Shown here piece after piece: positions 48,850 to 59,265 of a stretch of DNA of 64,000 nt. The DNA lies in NCBI GenBank assembly GCA_035578905.1, contig JAQJVL010000154.1:362012-426011 (forward strand), written 5' to 3'. A program made the position numbers and the translations under genes. Position 1 is the stretch's first letter; each line of letters starts with the position of its first letter. This stretch comes from Stictocephala bisonia. Lineage: Eukaryota > Arthropoda > Insecta > Hemiptera > Membracidae. The notes beneath the pieces were generated by a model. It ran no database searches. It was not told the origin of the DNA and saw nothing but the letters and a program-made list of their open reading frames with translations.

Positions 48850-49440
48850 GAAGACGGTATCACTTCTTCAAGCTCCACTGCCAGATCAACATCTCCTAGA
48901 TCAGCGCCTCTTCAAGCAGCCCACTCCAGAACCTCTGCCTGCCCGCCTGCCCACAGCTTGCTTCAGGATAGCAGCCAATCCAGAGTTGATTCAGACATCT
49001 CTCTCCTATCACCTTTCCTTAAGTTATTTGTGTACGGACACCAAACCGGCTCAATGACTTTTTCCTTAAGTTATTTGTTTACGGACACCAAACCGGCTCA
49101 AATGGCTTATCCTTGCTTACTGTCTATCCTCAACAGATTGTTGTTCTGAGGCCCGAAAACCACCCAACAGTCTGTTGAAAAACCACCTTATGTTTGAGTC
49201 TTCTCGAGAATACCGCTGGGGGTCGTGAGCACCGCTTCACCCTTCCTCAATCTTACCTTCCAAAACCCAAACCCTGCACTTTGCTGTTCTAAGGCCCGCA
49301 AACCATCCAACAAAGTGCATCCTACCTACTGTCTTTCCGGCAGAGTGTTGTTCTGAGGCCTGCAAACCACCCAACACTCTGTCATAATTGTGTATTAATA
49401 TATACTAATCAGTTGTTTTTCTCTTTCAGCTTCTTCCCTC
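48850..49440 (+). ncRNA. Hairpin module copy 2
   Basis: Three successive hairpins share a 21-nt loop (TTCT(G/A)AGGCC... ending AACCA(C/T)C) but have different stems: 49130-49143/49165-49178 (14 bp, one G-U), 49275-49286/49308-49319 (TGCACTTTGCTG arm, one mismatch) and 49339-49350/49372-49383 (12 bp including one G-U). They are followed by a branchpoint-like ATACTAATC and a pyrimidine tract ending CAG at about 49430. No ORF runs through it. Looks like an intron or leader carrying structured RNA. Confidence 0.55.
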
Positions 49441-50040
49441 TTCCTCACAGCCTGCGAAGCTCACCCAGGACCGCAACCTGTCTACAGCTCGCTCCAAGAT
49501 AGCTGCTAATCCAGAGTTGGCCCAGACATCCCACCCAGTACCGCAGCCCGTCCACAGCTCGCTCCAGGATAGCAGCTAATCCAGAGTTGGCTCAGACATC
49601 TATCTCCTATTACCTTTCCTTAAGTCATTTGTTTACGGACACCAAACCGGCTCAATGACTTTTTCCTTAAGTTATTTGTTTACGGACACCAAACCGGCTC
49701 AAATGGCTTATCCTTCCTTACTGTCTATCCTCAACAGATTGTTGTTCTGAGGCCCGAAAACCACCCAACAGTCTGTTGAAAAGCCACCTTATGTTTGAGT
49801 CTTCTCGAGAATACCGCTGGGGTCGTCAGCACCGCTTCACCCTTCCTCAATCTTACCTTCCAAAACCCAATCCCTGCACTTTGCTGTTCTAAGGCCCGCA
49901 AACCATCCAACAAAGTGCATCCTACCTACTGTCTTTCCGGCAGAGTGTTGTTCTGAGGCCTGCAAACCACCCATCACTCTGTCATAATTGTGTATTAATA
50001 TACTAATCAGTTGTTTTCTCTTTCAGCTTCTTCTTGGGTA
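49441..50040 (+). ncRNA. Hairpin module copy 3
   Basis: A near-identical repeat of the preceding module: hairpins at 49731-49744/49766-49779, 49875-49886/49908-49919 and 49939-49950/49972-49983 (the last with one mismatch, CATCACTCTG). It again ends with ATACTAATC and CTCTTTCAG near 50026. The start also repeats a subunit (CAGGATAGCAGCTAATCC) in tandem. Confidence 0.55.
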
Positions 50041-50280
50041 TTAATATACTAATTCGTTATGTCTTCTATTTCAGAAACCGATGGTTTGTCTGGGGGGCTG
50101 AGCTCTGCGTCCGCTTACGCTCACCTGTGTTGGAGGTATGTGAGCCCTGTGCTCACTCTCCTCATGGGGAGTGGTTGCGTACGTATGGGTTCATACGCCG
50201 GCTCGCGGAAACTAGGGCCTTATCCCCAGACAGTGGTCACTGTGTGATCTAACTGTCGGTCTTTTTCTTTTTCAGCGTCT
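50041..50280 (+). other. Putative small exon between intron-like boundaries
   Basis: TATACTAATTC plus TTCTATTTCAG (about 50073) looks like an intron end, and GGAG|GTATGTGAG (about 50133) like a strong donor, framing a ~60-nt exon. The next acceptor-like TTTTTCTTTTTCAG ends at about 50275. The frame through it is open (ETDGLSGGLSSASAYAHLCW), but I cannot link it to a downstream ORF. Confidence 0.35.
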
Positions 50281-50417
50281 TACATTATTCTTTACTCTTA
50301 ACTTATATGTAGTTAGTGCATGCTTGCTTTAGTAGATATATTGCATGTTTTTGGTTTTAGCATATAAGTAGTCGGGGTATATTGCATGTTTTGGTTTAGC
50401 ATCTAAGTAGTCTAATG

Positions 50418-50998
50418 GAGCACACATACAAACAGCACACTTTTTTTTTTTTTTTATAAACATCTACATGTATATGATTATTTCATATACAAACACTGAT
50501 GCTTAAGATTCAATAGTACCCAATTGTGTGGTTGAGGATCTAAGGCATCAGAACATATTTTACAACACCTGAAGATTGTAAAAACTAACGGAAGGCTTGT
50601 TGTATTGTTAAGCAGCATTGGTTAATGCCCATGCTGGAGAATAATATTTCGGCTAACCATTATCTATTACTACCTTCATAAAAACAACCTTACTTTATAA
50701 TTTTTTTGGTGGAGCACACATACAAACAGCACACCTTTTTTTAATTTTTTTATAAACATCTACATGTATATGATTATTAATATACAAACACTGATGCTTA
50801 AGATTCAATAGTACCCAATTGTGCGGTTGAGGATCTAAGGCATCAGAACATATTTACAACACTTGAAGATTGTAAAAACTAACGGAAGGCTTGTTGTATT
50901 GTTATGCAGCATTGGTTTATTGCCCATGCTGGAGAACAATATTTCGGCTAACCGTTATCTCTTACTACCTTCATAAAACAACCTTACATTATATATAT
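50418..50998. repeat. Tandem duplication, two ~290-bp copies
   Basis: 50416-50710 and 50711-50998 both start GGAGCACACATACAAACAGC, run through a T-rich tract and GATGCTTAAGATTCAATAG, and end near AACCTTAC. The copies differ at a few bases. No coding potential. The second runs into a (TA)n/T-rich tract. Confidence 0.85.
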
Positions 50999-51025
50999 AT
51001 ATATTTTTTTTTTATAAGATTTGGA

Positions 51026-51039
51026 TGACCTTGACCTAC
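51026..51039 (+). promoter_or_regulatory. TGACCTTGACCTAC motif upstream of small membrane-protein gene
   Basis: An exact copy. TATATAAA follows at 51166-51173. Confidence 0.55.
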
Positions 51040-51182
51040 ATTTTGGACTTGTAATTTCACGTTACTTGCTGCTCTTTGTGTTAAACAAGCTGTTGAATCT
51101 TTATCTAGTTTGTCTATATGTACACTAAAAATAAAAGAACTTAAACCCTCCTCATATGTATATTCTATATAAAGCGGTAAAA

Positions 51183-51410
51183 ATGTTAGATTTAGTAATT
51201 TTTAATTACCTGTTAGTTTCAATGGTTGCTACCATCGTTATTATTCGTGTAATGAATGTATACGATGATAGGAAGCCTCTCTTAGAAGACTTGTGGGTGC
51301 TGAAAGCAAAATACCCTACAATGGAAGTAGAGTACGATGGCGACGGTAATGAATGCCGTCGATTCACTCGGCGCTTTCATGAAGTGTATATGAAAAAAAC
51401 CCTTGGGTAA
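51183..51410 (+). CDS. Small single-pass membrane protein, unknown
   Basis: A 75-codon ORF from ATG 51183. Residues 1-24 are hydrophobic (MLDLVIFNYLLVSMVATIVI), then a charged soluble part (DDRKPLLEDLWVLKAKYPT, DGDGNECRRFTRRFHEVYMK). TATATAAA at 51166-51173 lies too close to this ATG for a normal TATA promoter. A second ATG at 51222 would fit TATA spacing but shorten the membrane segment. Not recognised; it lies just upstream of polB in the element. Confidence 0.5.
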   Translation: MLDLVIFNYLLVSMVATIVIIRVMNVYDDRKPLLEDLWVLKAKYPTMEVEYDGDGNECRRFTRRFHEVYMKKTLG

Positions 51411-51555
51411 ACGATAGTTGTAAAAAGGTGTTTGTTCAAGTAATTATAAACCCTTAACCCCCCCCCCCTTAGGAAAACGTTGTCAAATTACAATCATAGC
51501 TATCAAACTTATAACACCATGTTATTGCTTAACAATATGTTTAGTAACCTAGATG

Positions 51556-51660
51556 TCTGATTGGTTGGTCTGCATATATAAGAACAGGCTTCTGATTGGT
51601 TGGTTTGCGTATGTAAGAACAGGCTTCTGATTGGTTGGTTTGCGTATATAAGAACTTGCA
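51556..51660 (+). promoter_or_regulatory. Three 35-bp tandem CCAAT/TATA units before polB
   Basis: Units start at 51556, 51591 and 51626. Each holds TCTGATTGGTTGG (inverted CCAAT) and a TATA-like box (TATATAAG in units 1 and 3, TATGTAAG in unit 2). The third TATA is about 70 nt before the ATG at 51713. An unusual triplicated core promoter. Confidence 0.75.
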
Positions 51661-51712
51661 AGTGGTGCTAACAATCATTTCTGCTCCAGACATAGTCGAA
51701 TAAACAAGTGCA

Positions 51713-54700
51713 ATGCATGTTTGCGGTGTTTGTCGTGAGCAATTTGAGGATGAAATTTTGCTATTGTGTCATCATGAGCTGTTTCACAAGAATGAAGAGG
51801 AAGAGCATCCTCCAGCTAGAGCAAGCGTTATTATGTATGCTCCACTACGAGACCTGAAAGTAGAGATTTTGGCAGAAGCTTTACAAAGATCTGCGGTAAG
51901 ACATTTTAAAATAAAGAACTCTAAAAGTTACAATTTGAAAGAATTCTTATCCAAAACAAAAATGTTGATCATAGATACATTAGCAACAGAATTTCGAATA
52001 TTAAACTTTGTTAAATTTGGGTTGATTCTAGACGCTATATTTACTAATACCACAAATGAAGTATCGCCATGAGGATTTATTACTAAAAATCAAACCATTA
52101 TAGCAACAACAAACCTGGAAGATGTTGTGGATGACTTGTGTCAAGAACTAAAAACCAAACTTATTGAACATGAGGGAAGAGGATCTGGCTGGAGTTTATT
52201 GCATATAGATGGCTTGGATATAAGAGTGCACAAACACGGGTATGGTGATAGAGGTAGTAGCTACATAGAGCTTCCAGAAAAGATTTCTAACACTAAAGCA
52301 TGCATAAATGTACAAAATGAGGATAATGAATGCTTTAGGTATGCAATGTTGGTTATGTTTATAGAAGATAAAAACATTTGTAGACCTAACGCTAAATACA
52401 ATCAATTAAGAAAAAAGTACAACTTTAACGGTATGACGTATCCTGTTTCTTTATCAGATGTTAAGAGGTTTCAAACACAAAATCCTGCAACATCTGTAAA
52501 TGTTTTTGGCTTAGATAATTCAAATAATGTATACCCTCTCCAATTAGCACAAGTTGAAAGAACTGATCACACCGATCTGCTTCTCATAAAAGATGGAGAT
52601 GTTTCTCATTTTGTATACATCAAGAATTTTAATGCTTTAGTTGCTAGACAAGTTTCGAAAGGCGAACATCGAATAACTGTATGTAAAAGATGTTTCTGCT
52701 TCTCAAGAGGATCTCTGCGAGGAAATCAATCAACATGGCTGCAAGAACATCAACTTCTTTGCAGTCAGAAGGAAGTCGCGCGAATATGTTTACCACCTCC
52801 AAGTCGTTGCAAAGTTGAATTTACAAAAGTTTGTCAGCAGTATCTAATGCCTATTGTTGTGTATGCAGATTTCGAATCTTCACTTCTTCCTTTGGATATC
52901 GCTAATGCAGATCCAACTAGGCGAACCAAATATCAAATTCATCAACCAAACTCATACTGCATTTTAATAAAATCAACATTGAGTGAAAACCATTTACAGC
53001 TTTATGGTTTAACATCAATACCTCAAGTGTACAGAGGCGACAATGCTGCTGAACTGTTTGTAGATAAACTGTATGATATTGCAAACAAAGTGGAGGTATT
53101 GTACTCCCGTATTAAACCCATGCTACCGCTAACAGATCTTCAAATGAGAGAGCACGCTTCTGCACCACAATGCTACCTGTGTGATGGTTGTTTTTCCTCT
53201 AATAATAACAAGGTACGCGACCATGATCACTTAACAGGCTTGTATTGCGGAGCTGCATGCAACCGATGTAACATTAATTACAAACTACCTCGCTTTATAC
53301 CTGTTATTCTTCATAATTTGAGCGGGTATGATTCACATTTTATAGTTCCCCAGTTGGGAAGAGATAATGGCAGTATCGATGTACTAGCAACCAGCATTGA
53401 AAAATTTATTAGTTTTTCTAAAAAAGTAAATAAAATCAAATTGAAATTTGTTGACTCTCTACGATTCATGCTTTCTAGCCTAAGCAAATTAGTTGATAAC
53501 TTAAAGAAAGAAGATCTAATTGAAACATCTAAGATTGTAGCTGCTGACAAGATGGATTTAGTGCTAAGGAAAGGAGTTTTCCCATACGATTACATAGACA
53601 GCTTAAGAAGATTTGAAGAAACCTCGTTACCACCTATAGATTCATTTTACAGTAAACTGAATGAAGAATGCATAACTCTTGAAGATTACCAACACGCCTG
53701 CAAGGTTTGGAAAGAACTAGGCCTGAAGACCTTAGGGGATTACAGCGACTTCTATGTGAAGCTTGATGTAACACTTCTCTGCGATGTGATGGAGGAATTT
53801 CGTAATACTTGTATGAAAGCATACGGTTTGGATCCATTACACTCATACACCTCTCCAGGTGTAGCTTGGCAGGCTATGTTAAAAGAGACCAAATGCAAAC
53901 TGGATTTATTAAATAATATTGATATGGTATTGATGGTGGAATCTGGAGTTAGAGGAGGATTGACCCAAAGCGTTACAAGACATGTTAAGGCGAATAACAA
54001 GCATGTGCCTGATTATGATTGTAACAAAGACTCTTTATATATAGGATACTTTGATGTCAACAATTTGTACGGGTGGGCAATGAATAACCCGCTACCTCAC
54101 GGTAATTTTGCATGGGTGAACCCTGAAACTCTTAAGGACATATCAAGTATTCCAAAACTTGGTGAAATCGGATACATCCTAGAGTGTGATTTTGAATACC
54201 CCGAACAAATACACGACCACCATTACGATCTCCCTCTACTCGCTAGGTCGGAAGTTCCTCCTGAAGGTAAACACCCTAAATTAATGATGACTCTTAAACA
54301 TAAAGAGATATATGTTGCCTACTTTTGGATAGTGCAACAAGCATTAGAGTTAGGTCTTCGAATTACAAAAATTCATAGAGCTATTCAATTTTCTCAATCA
54401 TGCTGGTTAAAACCCTATATTGAGTCAAATACAAAACGCAGAGCTGCTGCTACATCCGAATTTCAAAAGGACTTTTTTAAACTAATGAATAACTTGATTT
54501 TTGGAAAAACCTTAGAAAACAAGCGAAAACATAAAAATGTTAAGCTAATTTGTGATGCATCAAAATTGGAAGATTTAGTCAAGCAACCAAATTTTAAAAC
54601 ATCTATAATAATTAATCAAAATCTAGTTGCTGTTGCCATGAACCCTGCAAAGATAGTTATGGACAGACCTTTGTATGTAGGTATGTCCATCTTAGACATT

Positions 54701-55279
54701 TCCAAGACCCACATGTACGATTTCCACTACAGTAAAATGGTCCGCTTTTATGGTCGAGATAGAATCGGAATATCATACATGGATATTGACGCATTTATAT
54801 ATTGGATAAAAACAATCGATATGTATGAAGACCTTAAAACATTTCCCCACAATAATGATTTTGATTTTTCCGAGTACCCTATCACTCACCCAACTTACGA
54901 TGGTGGTATAAATAAAAAGGTTCTAGGAAAGTTTAAAGATGAGACAAACAGTGTACCAATACATGAAATCGTGGCATTAATGTCAAACGTATATGCAATA
55001 GAAACTAGCGATACAAGTAATATTATCAAAAAAGCAAAAGGTGTTAAAAAAATATTTCTAAAAAAGAAACTGCAGTTTGAAAACTACAAGAAGTGTCTTT
55101 TTGAAGGTGAAGAAGTAATTGCAACGCTTAACACCATACGAAGTTTTAATCATCAGTTATGCAGCGTAACCGAAAGGAAGAAGGCTCTGACAGCCAACGA
55201 TAACAAACGACACATTCTTGAAGACAAAGTGCACACGCTACCTTTTGGACACTACTCACTCAACAGAATAGATAATTGA
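51713..55279 (+). pseudogene. Protein-primed-type DNA polymerase B, split by in-frame TGA
   Basis: Starts at ATG 51713 with a C2H2-like finger (C4, C7, H20/H21, H25). An in-frame TGA at 52070-52072 interrupts it. The same frame continues to 55279 with no good internal start, so this is one broken gene of about 1,188 codons. Counted from 52127: exonuclease motifs VVYADFESSL (~245), HNLSGYDSHF (~395) and FYVKLDVTLLCDV (~540); a Cys/His cluster (CYLCDGC, KVRDHDHLTG, ~345-380); polymerase A GYFDVNNLYGWAM (~640), B KLMNNLIFGKTLEN (~785) and C SYMDIDAF (~882). Motif C is normally DTDS; here both Asp are kept but flanking residues differ. It replicates the element's linear DNA. Confidence 0.92.
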
Positions 55280-55314
55280 AATGTCTTTTACCAGCATTAT
55301 TGAATAGCGAAAAA

Positions 55315-55328
55315 GCCCTTTTAAGGGC
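55315..55328 (+). terminator. Degenerate histone-type stem-loop after polB
   Basis: GCCCTTTTAAGGGC, 36 nt past the polB stop, preceded by A-rich sequence. A 5-bp stem with a TTTA loop; the outer G-C pair of the histone consensus is A-A. It resembles the pair at 48715-48751 and occupies the same position relative to its gene. Confidence 0.55.
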
Positions 55329-55352
55329 AAAAAAATTTTTAGATTTTAAATG

Positions 55353-55366
55353 ACTTTGACCCGATT
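55353..55366 (+). promoter_or_regulatory. Variant TGACTTTGACCCGA motif before integrase
   Basis: A divergent copy, 25 nt after the polB stem-loop and followed by TATTTAAATA at about 55393-55402, about 70 nt before the integrase ATG. Confidence 0.45.
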
Positions 55367-55467
55367 TTAAGCGTAGCATATGTTAAAAGCTGTATTTAAA
55401 TATTATTACACTGCAAGGTGTAAACAGTGATGATTGAATACTGTTAGAGGTTGCTTTGTATACCAAG

Positions 55468-56402
55468 ATGACTCTTAAAAGTGAGGTTATTAACGAGCTG
55501 CACAAACCAGCTAGAATAAACTTTCCTAGGAGGAATACTATCCTAAAAGGAGTAAATGATTTGTATCAAGCAGATTTGATAGAGGTACAACCTTATAGCA
55601 GATTTAATAAAGGATTCCGTTACATTTTAACATTTATAAACTGTTTTACAAAAGTTGCCGATGCAGCTCCTTTAAAAGATAAAACAGGTAAAAGCGTTGC
55701 TGCAGCAATGGAAAGAATATTAAAAAGAGGGGGACATATAGTAAAACATTTACAAACTGATGATGGTAAGGAATATTTTAACAAAGTCTTTACGGATATG
55801 ATGAAGAAATATAACATAAACCATTACTCAACAAAAAGTGAAAAGAAAGCAGCTATTATTGAAAGGTTTAACCGAACCCTAAAGGGAGCTATGTATAAAA
55901 TGTTTTCAGTTAGAGGTAAGCATGTTTGGCATGATGTGTTGACAAAGTTAATTAGCGACTACAATAACACCTTCCACAGAACTATAGGAATGAAACCATT
56001 GAAGTAAGTAAGGAAAATGAAGAAGAAGTATTAAAAATTATTAAAAAGAACACTAAACCTAAGGACGATAAAAGAAAACCAAAAACTTACAATGTCGGAG
56101 ATAAAGTACGCATAAGTAAGTATAAAGGTGTTTTCGATAAAAAGTATTTACCAAATTGGACGAATGAAGTCTTTACAATCCATCGAGTACAACCAACACA
56201 TCCGGAAACATATATTTTAAAGGATAGTAAAGGAGAGATTTTAGAAGGAGGTTTCTACGGTCATGAATTGTTAAAGTCTTTTGTTGGTGATGTTTACTTA
56301 GTAGAAAAGGTACTGAAAAGGAAGAAGGATAAGCTGTTAGTGCGATGGCTGGGGTTTAATAAAAGTCAGGATTCTTGGATTGATAAAAAGGATTTGGTTT
56401 AG
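55468..56402 (+). pseudogene. Retroviral-type integrase with chromodomain, one frameshift
   Basis: Starts at ATG 55468 (MTLKSEVINELHKPARINFP). The rve catalytic core shows DLYQADLIEVQPY (first Asp), HLQTDDGKEYFNKVF (second Asp) and KKAAIIERFNRTLKGAMYK (Glu). The frame ends at a TAA (56005-56007) just after FHRTIGMKP. A one-base deletion at about 55995-56003 moves to the frame that continues to 56402. That part has an SH3-like C-terminal domain (NVGDKVRISKYKGVF, EGGFYGHELL) and a chromodomain (VEKVLKRKKDKLLVRWLGF...SWI). It inserts the linear genome into host DNA; the chromodomain may steer it to chromatin. Confidence 0.92.
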
Positions 56403-56439
56403 GTTAAACACAGCAGTGTAATCAGAAACCTTGAATACG

Positions 56440-57139
56440 ATGGAGACAGTTCAATTTGAGGAACATTTCAATGTAAATAACATAGATAATCTAACAGTAG
56501 ACAAAGTTACTACCATAGTGGGAAAGCACGGTCCATTGCTGCCTGATACTGTTAGATGTTTAGTCACTGGACCATCCAATTGCGGAAAAACTAATGTTGT
56601 ATTTAACCTCATCACAAATCCAAACGGATTAAGGTTTAACAACTTATATATTTTTAGCAAGTCCTTGCAACAACCAAAGTATCAATTGTTGCGCAAAATA
56701 CTTTCTGAAATACCTGATGTAAGTATGTATGAATACGATAGTAACGAAAAAAAAAATGCAACCATCTCAAGCTAAACCTTATTCAATCTTTATATTTGAT
56801 GATGTGTCTTGTGAAAACCATGATACAATTAGAAGCTATTTCTCAATGGGGAGACACAATAAAATAGATTGTATTTACATAGGTCAAACATACAGTAAGA
56901 TACCTAAACAGCTTATACGCGATAATGTCAACCTTTTGATATTGTTCAAACAAGATGATACAAATCTGAAGCATGTATATAACGACCACGTTGGTGCAGA
57001 CATGATATATAACAAGTTCAAAGAGTTATGTGGAAGAGCGTGGGAAGATATTTACGGATTTGTTGTGATAGATAAAGATCGTGAACTTAAAAGTGGACGA
57101 TATCGCATAGGGTTTGATAAGTATGCAATATTACAATAA
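56440..57139 (+). pseudogene. FtsK/HerA-type (A32-like) packaging ATPase, one frameshift in A10
   Basis: Starts at ATG 56440 (METVQFEEHFNVNN). Walker A: LVTGPSNCGKTNVVFNL (about residue 50). The frame changes in a run of ten A at 56747-56756: upstream frame ends 56775, downstream frame ends 57139 with Walker B PYSIFIFDDVSCEN and the sensor-like DCIYIGQTYSKIPKQL. Its length is one base over a multiple of three, fitting a one-base insertion in the homopolymer. It powers packaging of DNA into capsids. Polymerase slippage on A10 could also restore some frame, so it might be partly functional. Confidence 0.9.
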
Positions 57140-57188
57140 TCTTTGATAAAAGTGTTCTCATTTACTACCGTTTACTCCTACTGTTAAC

Positions 57189-58226
57189 ATGGATGAGCAA
57201 GAAAGACTGTTAAAAGAGATAAATGCGCTAAGTGATTCTATTCGCCAGAAAAACAGAGCTTTGAGAATGGGTATAAGTGAGAGGGAGAAATATTTGGAAA
57301 CAACCTTTAAACCAGTGATCCAGCCCCTTAAGGAACTAGTTCAAGGAGTAAGTCAAGCAAATCCTCCTACAGATGGTGATTTAATATTACCAGTACCAAA
57401 GTATGAAAAGTATGAGAGTGATGAAATTAAAAATGAAGAATCTGAAACAACCGATGAGGATAGGGATCAGAGCGTGATAGATGAAGAAGAAGATACCTTA
57501 ACAGACCCTACTGAGGTTACTAAAAGAGAAGACGATAGCGAACAAACAGAAGAAGAAGGGGAAGAAAGCGATATTCCTCCTTCCAACATTAGCAAGTTAG
57601 GATTAGATATAGCATTAACAGGTGTTCTAGGAAGAAAATATTTACTACAAATGCTGCATTCAACACCTAACACAAAAAAATATCATGTATATGGTGCTCG
57701 ACTTGATGAGGATGGTTTAAAGATAGGAAATAAAAACTTAAACGTTGATGAAAAAGATAACATATTGATTGGGGAAAAGAAATACAAAGGAACTAAAGGT
57801 TTATTTGAATTAATATTTAAATCCAAGCCAGAGAACTATACAAGAACTGATTTAAAAACATTTAGAGAAATTTGTCATTATACTAATGCACATCGTAAAT
57901 CTCACGCTCCAGACGCTCCTTTACATAAAAATGTATCTTTAAAGTATAAAAATATAATATCTCAACAATTTTTTCCCAGACGTAGTCAGTTAAAACGAAA
58001 AGCAACTTCTACTGTAAAAGTGAATATTCCCTCTAAAAGAAATAAAACTGGTGAAGGTTTATTGAAAAATGTTTATAGTACAAACATTATTTACTACAAC
58101 AATATAAACAAACTGGTAACACGTATGATATTAATGTATGAAGCGATGTAAGCTGGTCATACGGGTCTCGGTAACGAATGGGTGACATTAACTGCAGAAC
58201 TTAGGAATAAAGGTGTTATAGAATAA
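57189..58226 (+). pseudogene. Unknown Polinton-associated acidic protein (DUF8207-like), one stop
   Basis: ATG 57189 (MDEQERLLKEINALSDSIRQ). An N-terminal coiled coil (1-55) is followed by an acidic low-complexity region (80-130), then a conserved block: GLDIALTGVLGRKYLLQML, YGARLDEDGLKIGNK, KKYKGTKGLFELIFKSKP. This block is widespread in arthropod Polinton proteins; I recall it as DUF8207 but have not verified the label. TAA at 58149-58151 stops the frame, but it stays open to 58226 and the added stretch (AGHTGLGNEWVTLTAELRNK) looks like the usual C-terminus, so the stop is probably a mutation. Structural or scaffold role is only a guess. Confidence 0.75.
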
Positions 58227-58284
58227 CAAATATATATTAAGAGTATTTTTTATATGCGCTGTCCGTACTCTGCTATGAATAGAC

Positions 58285-58878
58285 ATGAGAAGACGATCAA
58301 GGATTAGTCGTGATATACATCTCGTTAGAAAAGGTGGAGGAGTAGTATCTTCAACTTTATCCCGTATATTTAATCCTTTGAAAAATATACCTGTTGGAGC
58401 AATTGTCAACACTGCGATAGACGCACTACCCATAGAGCTTCATCTTCCAGGAGGTTATCAATACTGCGGACCAGGAACAAAACTACAAAAAAGACTAGCC
58501 CGAGGAGATACCGGAATAAAAAAATTGGATCAAGCGTGCAGAGAACACGATATAGCATACTCAAAGTTTAACGATTCTGCTAATAGAACAGTGGCAGACA
58601 AAATCCTAGCAGAAAAAGCTTGGAATAGAGTGAAATCAATAGACGCTAGTGTTGGTGAAAGAGCAGCAGCTTTAGCGGTGGCAGCAGCTATGAAAGGGAA
58701 AACATCGTTTGGTGGTGGTAAAAAGAAAAGTAGAAAGCGGCCGCAGAAATCTGTTGGTGGTGCTTTAAGCAGGGGAAAGAAAAGGAACGCTAAGAAGAGG
58801 AACAGTAGGAAGACTTCAATATGGTCCATGTTAAAAAAGGGAAACGGTCTTTATTTAAAACCATACCGTGTGTACTAA
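58285..58878 (+). CDS. Phospholipase A2-domain protein (parvovirus VP1u-like)
   Basis: An intact 197-codon ORF from ATG 58285. The PLA2 core shows the Ca-binding loop QYCGPGTK (60-65) and the catalytic D-x-x-C-x-x-H-D-x-A-Y motif (82-92). The motif order is like parvovirus VP1-unique regions rather than secreted venom PLA2, which are Cys-rich. N-terminal to it is a short hydrophobic stretch (VGAIVNTAIDALPI), and the C-terminal 55 residues are very basic. In parvoviruses this enzyme breaches the endosomal membrane during entry; a virion-borne role here is inference. The 3' end overlaps the protease start by 58 bp. Confidence 0.88.
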   Translation: MRRRSRISRDIHLVRKGGGVVSSTLSRIFNPLKNIPVGAIVNTAIDALPIELHLPGGYQYCGPGTKLQKRLARGDTGIKKLDQACREHDIAYSKFNDSANRTVADKILAEKAWNRVKSIDASVGERAAALAVAAAMKGKTSFGGGKKKSRKRPQKSVGGALSRGKKRNAKKRNSRKTSIWSMLKKGNGLYLKPYRVY

Positions 58879-59264
58879 ACAATAAGGAAAAGCTAATATT
58901 ACCAAATCAAGCGTTAAGTAATAAAGCCTTACTACAGTATGCAGCTTGTTTAAAAATATTATTCTTTAGAGGTGTTTTTATGAAAGACAACCTACCACGA
59001 GATATTTAAGTTAATGAAACCGGCGTTGTCAATCTTGATAATAGTGAAGGACCTGGAACCCATTGGGTATGTTACAAAAAACTTGGTAAGACTGTATTCT
59101 ACTATGACAGTTTTGGAAACCTCCCACCTCCGAAAGAACTTGTACATTACTTTAACCCCGCTGATAATATATACTACAATTACACAAGACAACAACCGTC
59201 AGATACATCTATTTGTGGACATTTATGTTTAGAGTTCTTAGCTACAAGTGTTAGTCAGCTTTAA
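58821..59264 (+). pseudogene. Adenain-type cysteine protease, one in-frame stop
   Basis: ATG 58821. The N-terminal segment (LQYAACLKILFFRGVFMKDN) is followed by TAA (59007-59009). The same frame continues to 59264 and contains the whole catalytic core: GPGTHWVCYKK (His), VFYYDSFGN (Asp/Asn) and SICGHLCLEFL (Cys). This is the order of adenovirus protease and Polinton CYP, which mature the capsid. The segment after the stop has no usable ATG in frame. ATG of the next gene is 2 nt past its stop, suggesting compact late-gene organisation. Confidence 0.9.
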
Positions 59265-59265
59265 G

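Noticed and set aside
50034..50252. 72- and 62-codon ORFs
   Set aside because: They cross intron-like boundaries and show no homology; only a small putative exon is kept.
51455..51475. TTAACCCCCC run as telomere-like repeat
   Set aside because: A single C homopolymer, not a repeated unit.
52070..52072. TGA in polB as selenocysteine or programmed readthrough
   Set aside because: No SECIS-like structure noticed, weak readthrough context, and many other lesions in the element favour plain nonsense.
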